Shown piece after piece: positions 9,926 through 24,900 of a stretch of 32,294 bases of DNA (position 1 is its first letter; each line of letters opens with the position of its first letter). The notes beneath the pieces are model-generated. The model did not search any database. It saw nothing but the letters and a program-made list of their open reading frames with translations, and was not told the DNA's origin. The stretch is from positions 1 to 32,294 of the forward strand of contig CAIXPS010000568.1 in NCBI GenBank assembly GCA_903921365.1. Direction: 5' to 3'. Both the position numbers and the translations under genes were made by a program. Source of the stretch: an uncultured bacterium. GTDB taxonomy: Bacteria; Chloroflexota; Anaerolineae; J036; Brachytrichaceae.

Positions 9926-12900
9926 TTAGGTGTCTTAGCTTGTGCGCATGCGCGGATCGAGCGCGAAGTAAAGGAGATCGACGACGAGGTTGGTGGCAAT
10001 AAAGACAAGCGCGATCAAGAGGCTGACGCCCATAATCGCCTGGAAATCGAGCGAGGTCGATGCCAGAAACGCGTAGCTGCCGATGCCTTGCCAAGCGAAA
10101 ATCCGTTCGGTCAGGACGGTGCCGGCCAGCAGGTTAGCGAGTGAAAAGCCGATGACGGTGACAATCGGCACCATAGCATTGCGCAGGGCGTGCTTCATGA
10201 CCACGGCCCTCTGGCTGAGCCCTTTCGCGCGCGCCGCCCGAATGTAATCCAGGCCGAGCACATCAAGCATGGATGACCGCGTGACGCGCGCGATCAGCCC
10301 GGTGGTATAGCTGCCCAGCACGAGCGACGGCAGGATGAGGTGCGATAAGGCGTTCTTGAGCACATCCCATTGCCCTGCCAGGATCGCGTCCACGGTGATC
10401 AGGCCGGTTACCAGAGGCGGGGCAGTCATGCTGGGATCGAGGCGGCCGGGGCCGGCGACGATGCCCAGGCGCGAGTAGAAGACGAAGAGGAGGATCAATG
10501 CCAGCCAGAATACCGGAACGCTCACGCCGATGAGCGAAAATATACGCACCAGGTGATCCAGCCAACTGTTGCGCGACACGGCGGACAATATGCCAAACGT
10601 CACGCCGACCAGAATGCCGAGGAGGATGGATGACAGCGCCAGTTCTATCGTCGCTGGCAGAAACGCCTTCAGATCCTCGATTACAGGCCTGCGGCTCTTG
10701 ATCGACTTGCCGAGATTGCCCTGGAGGAGATTGCCCACGTAGCTGAGGTATTGCTCCGGGAGCGGTTTGTCGAGCCCCCATTCGGAGCGGAAGGCAGCCA
10801 CAATGGTTGGATCGCTCATTGCCCGCTGCCCCAGGTTAGCCACGATTGGATCGGAGGGCACCAGGTGCGAAATGATAAACGCGAGCAGCGTGATCCCCAG
10901 CAGGATGGGCAGGCTGAGCAGGATGCGCCGAGCGAGAAACCGCAGGATCAACATGTGAAACGATGGGTTGTGAATGAGGCTCAAGGCGCCGTAGCATGGC
11001 GCCTTGAGCTTGTGAACTGATACCGATTGATTACTTGCTGAGCAGCGAAACGTCGACGAACCACTGTGGGTTATATACAAACCCCTTCAATCCGGCGTTC
11101 AGGCCGACCTGGACAGCGGACTGCACAACGGGCGCGAACGGGCCGTTCTGCTGCAGGTAGTCCTGGATGGACGCAAAGAGCTTCGCGCGCGCCGCTGGGT
11201 CGGTCTCAACCAGCGCCTTGTCGCGCAAATCCTGGATTGTCTTGTCTGAGTTGGTGTTGCTCCACATGGCGCGCTCGCCAACCTTCTTGCCGGGCAGGAA
11301 CTCGAGGTAGTTGCCCGGGTCGCGGAAGTCAGGGCCCCACAACGACATGCAGAAACCGAGCTTGCCCTGGCGATAGCCGTCGAGCCACACGCCAACTTCG
11401 GAACCCTTCAGCGTCACCTTGATGCCCACATCGGCCAGGTCGGCTTGCAGTTTCTGCGCGGCCGTTCCAAAGTTGAACCCGCTGTAAGTGAAGTCGGGAT
11501 AGGCCAGCTCAATATCGAAGCCTTTGGCAAAGCCGGCATCCGCCAGCAGTTTCTTGGCGCCATCGACATCACGCTTCAGAGCCTTGTCTTCGGGATAGGC
11601 GGCGAAGAAGCCAATCGGAATGATCGACGCGGGCGTGGAGGCCTTGCCACCGAGTAACGCCTTCTGTCCTTCATAGTCAATCGCCAGACGAACGGCCTGC
11701 TGCACCTTGGGGTTGCTCATCGGGCCGCCAATAGTCTTGTCGGCGTTCATCAGCAGGAAGAACACGGTATCGCCCGCGCTTTCAAACACGCTGACTTTGC
11801 TATTGCTCTTGAGGCTGGGCACCTGATCGGCCGTCAGGTCCATCGCGATGTCGACTTCGCCTGCTTCGAGCTGCAGCTTCTGCGTCGCGGCTTCGGCCAC
11901 GTTGCGGAAGATGACGCGCTCAATCGCAGGCGGCGTGCCCCAGTACTTGGGGTTGCGCACCAGGATGGTCTGCACTTTGGGCTCCCACTTTTCCAGCATG
12001 TAGGGGCCGCTGCCTTCGCTGTGCTGATTCAACCACTGCTCGGCCTTGTCGGTCTTGTCCGCGCCTGCGGCATCCGTGCCGCCCTGCTTCTTGACGGCCT
12101 CGCTATTCACCACGCCGAAGGCGGTGTTCACGAGCTGGGCCAGAATGGACGGGTCGGTATTTGTCAGCGTGAGTTGGACAGTCAGATCCCCCGTGGCTTT
12201 GACGCCTGCGATGTTGCCGGCGAGCGACGAGGGATTGCCTTTGATGTTGATAAGGCGGTTCCACGAGAACACCACGTCTTTGGCGGTCACCGCGGCGCCA
12301 TCGCTGAACGTGGCATCTTTGCGCAGGCTGAACGTGTAGATCTTGCCATCCTTGGAAATGTCCCACTTCTCGGCCAGCATCGGTTTGATTTCACTGGCGG
12401 AATCCGCCGGGAAAGTGACCAGCGTCTGGTAAATGGCCTTGTGCAGGATGCCGGTCAATGTCTCGAATGCCCGGTCGGGATCGAGCGACACGGTATCTTC
12501 GGCGCGGTCGATCACCACGGTATTCGCCTTGTTGGCCGCTGGCGCATCTGTCGGCTTCGGGGCATCGGTCGCCTTTGGCGCTTCAGTCGCTTTGGGCGCA
12601 TCAGTGGGTTTTGGCGCGTCGGTTGGCTTGGGCGCATCCGTCGGCTTGGGAGCCTCGGTTGCTTTCGCGGGCACGGCTGTCGCGGGCGCAGCGGTGGGCG
12701 TTGCGCTCGAACAGGCTGCCGCCAGCAAAGCCAATGCAATACCGGCGGACAAATGCTTGAATGCTCTTAAACGATCAACTGACATCGGGTACTTCTCCTT
12801 GTGAACTTAAGAAACTATACAACCACGAGGTTATGTCCTGTGTGACTGATTGTCGGCTTGGACCAGTCACTACTCTAGCAGGGCGGAATTCTAGCACGAA

Positions 12901-15900
12901 CATGTGCAGGTTTTGGTCACACGCGCTGTTTTTATGGACGCGATCAAAGGGATTACACTTAATGGCGCAACTTTGCATGCGTCTTATACACGCCGAAGGA
13001 AATTACGAGGCTTTCTTATTATGCCAGACCGAACCTCCGTAAACACAGGAACCCATTGGGAATCCATCGCCGGCTACGCTCGCGCAGTGCGTGTGGGCAA
13101 CCAGATATGGGTCAGCGGCACGACGGCGACCGACAGCGACGGACGGTTGGTCGGCGGAAACGACCCTGCCGCGCAACTGCGCTTTATCATCCGCAAAATC
13201 GAACGGGCAATCGCGCAACTAGGCGGCGCCCTGCAGCACGTCGTGCGCACGCGCATCTATGTGCGCGACATCTCTATGTGGGAACCGGTCGCCCGCGTGC
13301 ACGGTGAGTTCTTCGGCGACATCCGCCCAGCCAACACGCTGGTGGAAGCCAGGCTGGTGGGCGACGAGTATCTGGTCGAGATGGAAGCGGACGCGCTGAT
13401 CCCTTGACGATTCTGCAATCCACAACTATGACCTCACACGGAGGGAAACATGCGTTTCAGCATCAGACTGAATAACGATCTGCCGGCACAGCAATACATC
13501 ACACTGGCACAAGCTGCCGAAAATGCCGGCTTTGACCAGTTCTGGGTCAGCAATGACTTGTTTTTGCGCAGCGCGGCGGTGATCCTGCCTGCGGTCGCGC
13601 AAGCCACCTCGCGCATCCAGATCGGTTCCTGCATCTTCAACCCTTACACGATCCATCCGGCTGAGATCGCGATGTTCGCGGCGACGATGGATGAGTTAAG
13701 CGGGAACCGGTTCAACCTCGGCCTGGCCGCCGGCGCCGCCGAGTTCCTGAAGTGGGTGGGCATCGAGCAGGCGCGACCGCTTAAGATGATGCGCGAGACG
13801 ATTGCCGTGATTCGCGGGTTGCAAAGGGGCGAACGCGTTTCCTTTGAGGGCGACTGTCTGAAGTGGAGCGGCGAAGCCTATCTGCGCTTTACTGCGCCGA
13901 GACTCACCCCCATCTACCTGGGTGCGATGAGCGAAGGGATGTTGCGGCTGGCCGGCGAAGTATGCGATGGGGCGTTGCCGTTGCTCTTCCCACCCGAGCA
14001 CTATTTCGGCGTGAAACCTTTGATTGACGAAGGGATGCGCAGGCGCGATGCGCGTCTCGCGAAGTCATTTGATTTCGCGGCATGCATCTGGGTCTCGATC
14101 GACGCCGATGGCGCCGCCGCCCGGCGCGTGCTGGCGCAGAAAGTGGCCTACTACGGTCATGCGCTCAGCCCGCTGATCTATGAAAGGCTGGGGCTGCAAC
14201 AGGCCGACTTTCTGCCGATTGAACACGCACTGATGGTCGAACGGGATGAGCCCAAAGCGCTTGGGATGGTCACCGACAAAATGCTGCGCATCGGCATCGT
14301 CGGCGCGGCGGCTGACCTGGTCGCGCGTCTGCGTCCGCTGATCGAGGCCGGCGTGGAGCACATCAGCTTTGGCCCGCCGCTGGGGCCCGATCCGTTGAAG
14401 GCTATCGAACTGTTGGGGCGCGAGGTGTTGCCGCAGTTGGGCTCGGCGTGATTTAGCTCTGAGCCCTTCGAAAGTCCGGGAAATCCACGGGCTGGCTGCG
14501 ATTGGCGGCAGATAGCTCGGACAATGGGCCGGGAACGCTCCAATCGGCTGCGTCGTATACATCCATGTCGGGCTGGGCGCCCGCGCGCATCGTTTCGATC
14601 AGGCGGCGCATCATGATGAAATCCATCCCGCCGTGGCCACCCTGTTTGAGCGCCTCTTCACCATGCGCGACCCACTCAGTATCTTCCCATTGCGCGCGAC
14701 CGGGCAACGTAGCCGCGTCCACCCAGTTCTCTCCTGCGTCGTTCTCGGCGTCAAGATACAGTCGCGGCGGATAGTCGCGGAAGGCGCCGCGTGTGCCTGA
14801 CAACAGGAAGATGCGATCATACGGGCGTGGGCTGACCAGGCTGTGCTGGAGTACGATGGTGCGTCCTAAACGGGTGCGAATCAGGCTGACGTTCAAGTCG
14901 CCGTTGCGATAAACCTCATCACGGCGTGGATCGCCAGCAGGGACGTGACGGTCGCGATACTCCGACAAGGAAGCTTCGCGTCCGCTCATCGACACCATGT
15001 AGTCAAAGCGGTCATCGTCACCAATACGCAGACATTGCGCCACCGGGCCGAGTCCGTGCGTCGGGTAGAGGTTCCCGTTGCGCTGGATGAGACCTTGCCT
15101 GCGCCACGTTGCGCGCCCATGCCCATGCTCATCCTGAAGCAGCAGATGGCGGAGGTCGTGAATGTAGGCGCATTCGGCGTGCGTGATCGTCCCCAGCAGG
15201 CCTGCGTGGACCATGCGCTTAACCAGCATCTCCCAATAGCCATAGCAGCAGTTCTCCAGCATCACGCAATGACGACGGGTGTGCTCGGACGTTTCAACCA
15301 GTTGCCAGCACCCCGCAACGGTCTGGGCTGCAGGCACTTCGACCGCGACGTGTTTGCCAGCCAGCATGGCTGCCGTCGCCATCGGAACGTGAGTATCCCA
15401 GGAAGTAGCGATACAGACCAGGTCGAGGTCCATCTCCAGTAACGCGCGCCATGCGTCCGGGCCGCAGAAATACGCCGGTTGCTGCTGCATCTTCGCGTTG
15501 AGGCTTGCCCTCAACTCGCCAAGCGCATCCTCGCGCGCGTCGGCGACGGCGATAAGTTCCGCGCCTGGGCAGGCCAGCAGGTCGTTGATCAGGCTCTGGC
15601 CGCGTTTGCCTGTGCCAATGAACCCTACGCGGACACGCCTGGCGTCGCGGAGGCTAAAAGGAATGCTGTGCATTGTTGTCATATGAATCACCTTCGTGGG
15701 TAACCATAGCACCATACTCGTGGTTTAATTGCGCAAATGAGCCAGAACCAGTCCACCCAGATGTCCCCTGTCGTAGTTGAGAATACCCCGATTGATATTG
15801 GTGAAGTGGAGGGGCAGATCATCGAATTGCACGACCCGGAGTTGTACAAGACCCGTGCAGTGATCACGCCCATCCCAGGCGGATTGGCCGCGATCACTGA

Positions 15901-18900
15901 GCAGCATATCGCGCTGTACCGTAAATGCGGCTTCCTCGCGATCAACGATGTGTTCACGCCGGATGAGGTTACGGCGGGACTGGCTGGCCTGGGTCATCTG
16001 ATCATGGGCGGCAACCCGGCGTTCAAGGGCGTGCAGTTTGAGGCGACCGCGCTGGAGCGGCTTGGCGAGATGGCGCTGGATGAGCGGTTGGACTACGTGC
16101 GCAAGCTGATGTGGTTTGTGGGCTTCGACCCGCGCCTGCATGCGCTGGCCTACCATCCCGGTCTGCAGGCAGTGCTGACACGCCTGCTCGATGATACGCC
16201 GGTGATGTTTCAGGACATGGCGCTGATCAAACCGCCGCGCATCGGGCGTGAGAAACCGTGGCACCAAGACAAGGCTTATTTCAATCTGGATCTGCGCGAG
16301 TCGGTTGTGGGGTGTTGGATCGCGCTTGATGAAGCCACGGTGGAGAATGGCTGCATGCACCTCCGCCCCGATATGCCCTTGCAACCGCTGGTTCATTTCC
16401 GCCGGCGCGACTGGCAGATCTGTGACACGGAAACCCTTGGCAAACAATGCGTCGCGGCGCCGCTCAAACCAGGCGGCGTGCTGCTATTCGACGGACTGCT
16501 GGTGCACGGCACGCCGCACAACACCAGTGGCATGCGCCGCCGCGCGGTGCAGTTCCATTATCAGAGCAGCCGCTATCCCAAGCTGGATGAGCAGGTCCGC
16601 ATGGCTATTTTCGGCAGTGAAGGCAAGGGAGCGCAGTGCTGACGGGCTTTGAAAAATAAAGACGGCGGAGGATTTATGCAAAGTGTTTTCAATCCACTCA
16701 CCGGTGAATGGGCCATTGGCTGGCCCGGGCGCGTCTCACGTCATGATGTGGTGTATCTGTCGCCGCCGATAGACCCGCTACAGGGCATGCCCATCGGGAA
16801 TGGCGACATCGGCGTGCTCGCGTGGTGCGACGACTCGCGCGTCATCATGGTCGTGAACAAGTCTGACCTGTGGGATGAGGCGCCGTTTACGACGTTCCAC
16901 AATTGGTCGGCGGAAGAAGAGGACTACAACTCTGCGCAACGCCACGCCTGCCGCATCATTGTCGATTTCGGCGCGCCGGTATTTGATGTCTTTTATCTGT
17001 CGGATTTTCACGGGCGCGTCAGCCTGGCCGACGCCCAACTGCAACTACGGGCTACAGGCGCGCTTGGAACAGTCGCCCTGACCGCGTTTGTCTCGCATGA
17101 CACAGGCTTGTTGTGTTGCGAGGTAACGAGCACACTGCATGACATGCCGCCCGTCGAAGTAAGCATTGAGCGCTATGGGTCGCGCACCTTCGGGCACTGG
17201 TACTCGCGCATCAATCGCGATCCAGAAATTGGACTGGCGGGCACGAGCGCAGTCGTCGATGCGGACGGCATGTATTTGCAGCACGCACTCACCACGGGGA
17301 CATTTGCAGTCGGATGTCGCGTGGATGTGACCGCAGGCAAACCAGCAGTGTATGAGCGGTTGCAGTCGCATCGCGCCGTCGCGCGTGTTGCCGGCACAGA
17401 AGAAGTTGCCCTGCGCATCATCGCGACCGTGACCGAGCCGATGAAGAGTGACGCATTACTGCTGGCGCGACAGCAATTGACAGCCACAAGCGACGGCGAG
17501 ATTGAGCGCTTGCGCGCAGCCCATGTGCAGGCGTGGCAGACATTCTGGCTGCGCTCAACCATGGCGTTTGGCGACGACTACCTGGATAACCTGTGGCATC
17601 TGACGATGTATTATGCGAATGCATCGCAACGCGGCAAGTATCCCGGCCGGTTTATCAATGGATTGTGGGGCTGGAACCGCGACGTTCAGAACTGGACGTT
17701 TTACTTCCACTGGAACCAGCAGGAGCTGTACTGGCCATTGAACGCAGCCGGTCATCATGACCTGGTGCGCCCGTATCTCGACTATCGTTTCAATACGCTG
17801 CCAATGGCGCAGGAGGACGCGCACGCACACTTCGGCGCAGCGGGCGCGTGGGTGAGCGATGTGACGGACGTGCGCGGCTACAACTCGCTTGCTGAAATCG
17901 ATAACCACACCCCGGTTGCGCAGATCGCCCTGGATTTCTGGCGACAGTATCGTTACACCGGCGACGCGGCGTTTCTGCGCGACCGCGCCTTGCCCTATCT
18001 GATCGAAGCGGCCACGTTCTTCGAATCATTGTTCGAACTTGCGACAGATGGGCGCTATCACGCGAAGTCGGGCACGGGTTACGAAGGTTGGATCCGCCTG
18101 CGCGACGCGGTCACTGAACTGGCTTGCGCAGAGGCATTGTTTGGCGCCGCAATAGTAGCGGCGCGCGCCTGTGGCGAGGGTGCGGAGCGTATTGAGCGCT
18201 GGCAGGAGATACTGGATCACCTCGCCCCTCTGCCAACGCTAACGCCGAAGGGTTGCTTCGCGTCCGCAGATGAGGAGCAGGAGATAGCGCCCACGCGGGC
18301 GGGGTATCGGTTCGCGCGCGGCCCTTTCAAAGGGGACAGGGCGCAGAGTGATCGGGTGTTTTCGGCAGGTTACGGGATTGCCGAAAAACAGTGGATGGCA
18401 TCGCGCATCGCCGACGACGCGCCGCAACCACAACCTGTCGATCTCGATACGTTGTTGATGCGGCTGGAGGCGAATACCAGCCCGTACTCAGCCCTGCGCG
18501 ATGATATGCAGTACTTCGAGGGCATCTTCCCGAGCGTCGAGATTGCGGCGGTCTATCCAACCGACCTGATCGACGCCGGCGACCGGGGCACGGAGCGTTA
18601 CGAGCTGGCAGCCAACACCGTCAAGCTCTATGGACCCGAAGTGATGGGGTGGGACACGCTGCCGATTGTGATGGCGCGGCTGGGTCTCGCCGATGAACTG
18701 GCCGGCGTTCTACAGCGCTTCCCCAGTCGCTGGCAGTTTTACTGCAACGGCTTCGGCCACTACGGCCCGCGCGATGTGATGCGCGCAGACGGCGCAGTGC
18801 GGTTCCGAACGAGTCAGGTGCGCGATGCCCAGTTGCCTGAGGCCGAGCAACAAACGCACAAGTTCCCGCTCGGGCAGTGGGCCTTTCGTCACATGGGCAT

Positions 18901-21900
18901 GGAGTCGATGTCAGTGCTGGCCTGCGCGATGAATGAGGCGTTGTTGCACAGCCACGGGGGCATCATCCGCATTGCCCCGGCAGTCACCGCGCATCAGAAC
19001 GCCCGTTTCACGCTGCACGCGACGGGCGGCTTCGTCGTCTCTGCCGAGATAGAGAACGGGCGCGCGCGTTGGGCGCACATCGAGAGTCGTCACGGCGGGA
19101 CGTGCCTGCTCGCCAATCCGTGGGATGAGGCGACGATATTCCGCGGCGATCAGGCGATTGGCAATACGGGCGAACGGACGATCATCATCGAGACTACCGC
19201 GGGTGAGAGGTTGACCATGTTGCCTGTTGGCGAATCGCTCGCGACGTGGGAGGTGATTGTGGAAACGCCTGCGCAGAACATGGCGCCGAAGACGTGTGGG
19301 TTCGGAGCAGCATCACTTGGCTTGCCCAGGGGGTTTTAACCCATGCTGAAGAAACGCGAGCCATTCCAGTTCGACCAGAACCTGAAGCGCACCCGCACAC
19401 CGTGGCGCAGCCTGCTGACGGGTCACGAGCAGTCCTTCCTGACCGACAACCAGTTGTCAGCCTTTGTCAGCCCACAAGGCCCAGGCTGCGAACGCATTCA
19501 CTTCTATCCGCTGCCATTCGCACACCGCTTCACCGGCGGGCGCTGGAACTACGAAGAGTTAGTGAACCATGACAGCCTGCGCAGCATCGGCCCGCGCCTG
19601 GAACTGCCGGTCGATCAAGTGAATCTCACGTTTCGCCCGGATCGAATCGTCAAAACCATGCGCGCCGGGCGCGGACGCATTCGCGAGCGGTGTGCAGTGT
19701 CGGGGGACACGCTGGCAATGATGTGGAACTTGAGAGGTGTGAGCGAAGTTCCGCTGCACTTCGCACTGCCGCACTTCGCCGCGCAGACAGAACTGCTGCC
19801 AAACGGGCTGTTGATATCTATCCGCGATCAGGTCTTCGTCGCACTCTCGTTGCAGGGCGCAGACGCAATCGAGTGGGACAACCCAGAGTCAACCTCATCC
19901 TTTGAGTGCCGCGCGCGAATACGCATTTCAGGCAACGGGCTGAGCCTGGCGTTGACCTGTGGCTATGATCGTGATCAGGTTATTGAACAGGTGAGTGCAG
20001 CATCAGCCAATCCGGCGGCCCTATTCAACGCGGCGGAGCAACAGTGGGATGGCTACTTCACTCGCGTCGTGCCCCGCTTCGAATGCTCGCACAAAGCTAT
20101 CACGAAGCTGTATTACTACCAGGCCTATACCACGCGCGCAAACCTGTATGACATTCCCTATGAGCCATTCACACAACCCTATACGTGCCCATGGAAAACC
20201 GGCGCAGTGTGGCAGTGGAGTTGGAACACGCCGATGAACGCCATCGCAGAGCGCTGGCTGAACGACAAACATCTCGGCGCGGGGGGAATCCAGTTGCTGG
20301 CAGACAACGGCGGCGCGCTCAACATTGGCTCGTGCCTGCACCCGGTGCGCAAAGTGTCCGAGTTGCGCGGATACAACGAGAATGTCCGGCGGGTTGGCGG
20401 TTATCTCAAGAGCATGCCGGACGACGTCGACCTTGTCCCGTTGACGACGATACCGCACACGATGCCGAACGGACTTCTGGGCGCGTGGGAGTTGTACCTG
20501 TGCTCCGGCGACCGCGATTATCTGCGGCGCGCTTATGAGTTGATGATCGAGGCCGAAGGCCACTTCGGAAGTCATGCGCTGGACAGCGGCCTGTGCACCA
20601 CGTCATTCGTCGATGAGTTTGACTACTCGCTGCGACTCAAACCGTTCATTAAGGCCTTCGCCAAGGGCGACCCCGAGATGATGCTGAAGATGGATACGCC
20701 GTTCATCGCAATTGACTGGAACTGCGCCCTGCATGCATTGCGCGAACGCATCATTCAGGCGGCGGAAATCCTGAGAATTGACGATGACGCAACTCTTACA
20801 CGCCTGCGCGATCAGAACGTGTTGCTCAAAGCGTCGATCAATCGCTATCTGTGGAGCGAAGAGGATGGGTTTTACTACGACACCGACCCGCGCACGATGC
20901 AGCACTCGGGGATCAAGTGCATCGGCGCGTACGCGGCGCTGTATGCCGGGATTGCGGATGAACGGCAAGCCGCCCGCATGGTTGGGCATCTGACGAACCC
21001 GGCGGAGTTTGGCACGCCCTATCCATGCCCATCCATCTCGATGGACACACCGGATACCGATCCCGCCTTGATCACCTATGGCGGCGATTGCCTGATGACT
21101 TCCGGGCTGTGGTTTACGGTCGAGGGACTATACCGCTACGGATATCGCGATCTCGCCGCACAGTGCGTGCTAAAGGCAATCGAGATGGTGAACAAGGAGG
21201 GGCCGAGTTCCTCCTACTCGTATCACACACTGACGGGTCGCTACAACCAGGGCAAGCACACCCTCGCGGCGCAATGCACGATCCTGACCGATCTGATCTG
21301 CCGGCACGTGATCGGTCTGCGACCTGTGGCGGATGGCGACCCAGGGTTGGATCCGGTCGCGCTCGAGGCATCGGCGCTTTCCTGGCTGCGTTTTGGCCCA
21401 TATCGTTATCGCGGCAGTGAGGTTGTCGTAACATGGGAGCGCGAATCCAATCCCCACGGGCCGAAATTACAGATAAGGTCTGTATAATCCTGATTGTCCT
21501 GCAATGGTGTGAGTGATGCAGGGTTTCCACAGTTTGTGAATGAGTCGTTTGTGCGTGTTTTTAATCTGGCTGGGAGGTATTAGTATGTCTGGAAATCGTG
21601 GCGTGGCGTATATCAAACCCGGTGTGGTTGAGATTCAGAGCATTGACTATCCGAAGCTGGTGCTGGGCAATCGTTCTTGCCAGCACGGCGTCATCCTGAA
21701 GATCATCTCCACCAACATCTGCGGCAGCGATCAGCACATGGTGCGCGGCCGCACGACCGCTCCGGAAGGTCTTGTGCTCGGTCATGAGATTACCGGCGAG
21801 GTGATCGAAGCCGGGCGTGATGTCGAGTTCATAAAGGTCGGCGATATCGTCTCGGTGCCATTCAACATCGCTTGCGGGCGCTGCCGCAACTGCAAAGAAG

Positions 21901-24900
21901 GCCGCACCGGCATCTGCCTGAATGTCAATCCCGCCCGCCCCGGCGCAGCTTATGGCTACGTGGACATGGGCGGCTGGGTGGGCGGCCAGGCCGAATATGT
22001 GATGGTTCCCTATGCCGACTTCAACCTGCTCCGGTTGCCCAAAGACCGCGCCATGGAGAAGATCAAGGACCTGACGCTGCTTTCGGATATCTTCCCAACC
22101 GGCTATCACGGCGCGGTGAGCGCGGGCGTCGGACCGGGGTCAATCGTGTATGTTGCAGGTGCGGGCCCGGTCGGTCTGGCTGCCGCGGCTTCATGCCATT
22201 TGCTGGGGGCGGCCGTTGTGATTGTGGGCGACATGATCCCCGAGCGGTTGGCGCAGGCGCGCAGCTTCGGCTGTGAAGTGGTCGATCTGCGCAAGGATGC
22301 CACACTGGCGCAGCAGATCGAACAGCTCATCGGCGTGCCTGAAGTGGATTGCGCCGTTGACTGCGTGGGCTTTGAGGCGAAAGGTCATGGCCACGACGCC
22401 GTCGTCGAACGGCCAGCGACGGTGCTGAACTCGATCATGGAAATCACGCGCGCCGGCGGCTCGCTAGGTATCCCTGGCCTGTACGTCACCGGCGATCCGG
22501 GCGGTGTGGATGCCAACGCCAAGATTGGCATGCTCGGCATCCGCATCGGGCTGGGCTGGGCCAAGTCGCACTCGTTCCACACGGGTCAGACGCCAGTGAT
22601 GAAATATCACCGCCAGTTGATGAACGCGATTCTGTTCGACAAGATCCAGATCGCCAAGGCGGTCAACGTCACCGTCATTTCACTAGATGAAGCGCCCAAG
22701 GGTTATCAGGACTTCGACAAGGGCGCGGCGCGCAAGTTCGTGCTCGATCCGCACGCAATGATCCCGGCCTGATCTGCATTACGGCAAAGTATCAGCGACC
22801 TCACGAGCTTTTATCAGTTCGTGAGGTCTATTCGGCCGGTTCAGAGCCCTGCTTGATAAATGCAGCCAACTGGCGCTGCTGTTCCGGGTCGAGAGGCTGA
22901 AGAGGTTCGATCACGCGACCACTGCCGATTCCCAATAACCCTGCGGCGTACTTGATCCCGGCGATCCAGTTGCTGCCGGCTAATGGAATGTTGGCGCGTA
23001 ACGTCGTGATGCGCGATTGCATGCGCGTGAGTTCATCCCAATCCTGGCGTTGCGCGGCAGCATAGGCGCGGATGAATGTGGAAGGCTCGATATTTGCGCT
23101 TCCAGGCACGATTCCAACCGCGCCCGAACGCAACCCTTCAGCCATGCAAGACTCATCACCCATAAACACGCGCAACCCGGCCGGCGCCCCTGCGGCGACG
23201 ACGCGCTTAAAGTAGTCGAGATCCGCGGAGCTTTCCTTGCAATACTGGATCAAACCGCGTTGCGCCAGATCAACCAGTACCTCAACCGGGATGACCGAAT
23301 GCGTGCACGAGGGGATGTTGTAAGCAATCATCGACAACCCCGCGCCTGCATTCGCACAGGCATTGAACAACCGCAGGTGCTCGCCGGCAGCTCTTAAGGT
23401 GATGTAATACGTCGGTGTGACCACGAAATACTGATACCCAAGCGCCGCAATCGCCCGAATGCGCTCTTTGATGCGTTGTGTCGAGGTATCCATCGCACCC
23501 GCAAGCAGCGGGATGGCATCGCGCGTTTCATCCTGCGCGATCTCCAGCATGCGCTGCCACTCGTGCGCGGTGAGTAATGGGCCTTCACCGCCCGACCCAC
23601 CCACAAATAATCCATGCACGCCGGCTGTAATCAGGCGGCGGATGGCATTGCGGAAGGCCGGTTCATCGACACGGTCTTCGTTGTCGACGGGTGTGATGAT
23701 CGGGACGATCACACCGCGAAGTTCCACATTGGTTACTGTCATAATTCGCTCAATGCTCAATGAATTGCGGATTTACTGACCTTTGACCACCGGCCAGGGC
23801 TCGCGCAACACACGGTCGCGCCCCAGGTGATAAAGACGCGAACATCGGTGATTTTCATGTGCGCTCCGCGTCAGCCTTCGGCGCGAGCAAGGATTGGCTT
23901 GTCCGCCCCGGTCGTCTGATCTTCTTCGACCCGCAGGAATTGGGTCTCGCTCGCGAAGAGCTTCGCGCCGGCAGCTTTGATCGCTGAGTCGTCGACCTTC
24001 TCAAGATAGGAATAGCTCGGATGGTGCGACTCACGGTAGGGGTTGTTGCGCGCCGCGTTATAGCAGCAGATCAGGCTCCAGCGCGGGTTGGGCGAACGGT
24101 TTGCGTCAGAGCGATGCAGGAGGTTGCAATGGAAGAACAGCGCATCGCCTGGATCGAGGACGACGTAATCCAGCGGCAGCACCTTCTTGGCCTCTTCGAC
24201 GCGTTCCGGGTCGGCGCCAGTCTGATCGCCATAGCGGCCGTGCTCGATGCGCCCCATGCGGTGCGAACCGCGGAGGACCTGCATGCAGCCATTGTCGCGC
24301 GTGTTAGGGTCCACGGCAATAAAGCACGAGGCCAGATCGGGGAAAAGAACGGCGTTGTTGTACCAATACCCGTAATCCTGGTGCCACTCCCACGCGCCGC
24401 CCACAAAAGGTTCCTTGACGCTCATTTTCGAGTGGTAATGATAGACTTCGCCACCGAGCAATTGCTCCATGCGGTCGACGATGCGATGCGTGCGCGCCAC
24501 CAGTCCCCACAAGTCATCGCCCGCCTTGTTCCACAGCGTCAGGCGCGCCATCGCACCCTCGGCATCGGCAATCTGCCTGGCGTTTCCTTCCATGACCTTG
24601 TCGTTTTTGGCCGCCGTCCGCAGGATATCCATCTCCGCCACATCGAACAACCCTTTGACGATGATATAACCATCGCGTTCAAACTGCGCCACTTCTGCAC
24701 TCGTTAACAAACCTGACATCGCATAACCTCCATCAAAGACAACACTTATATTCAGATCAGCATCGCACCCAACTTATTCTCCGCGACCCACTCGCCGATC
24801 AGGAAATCGAGCGCGGCCAAAGCCGAGCCTGGGTTGGTTGACATGTGCGCGATTGTAATGCGTCATGGTTTTGGGGTATCTAACTGAACTAGAATGCTGA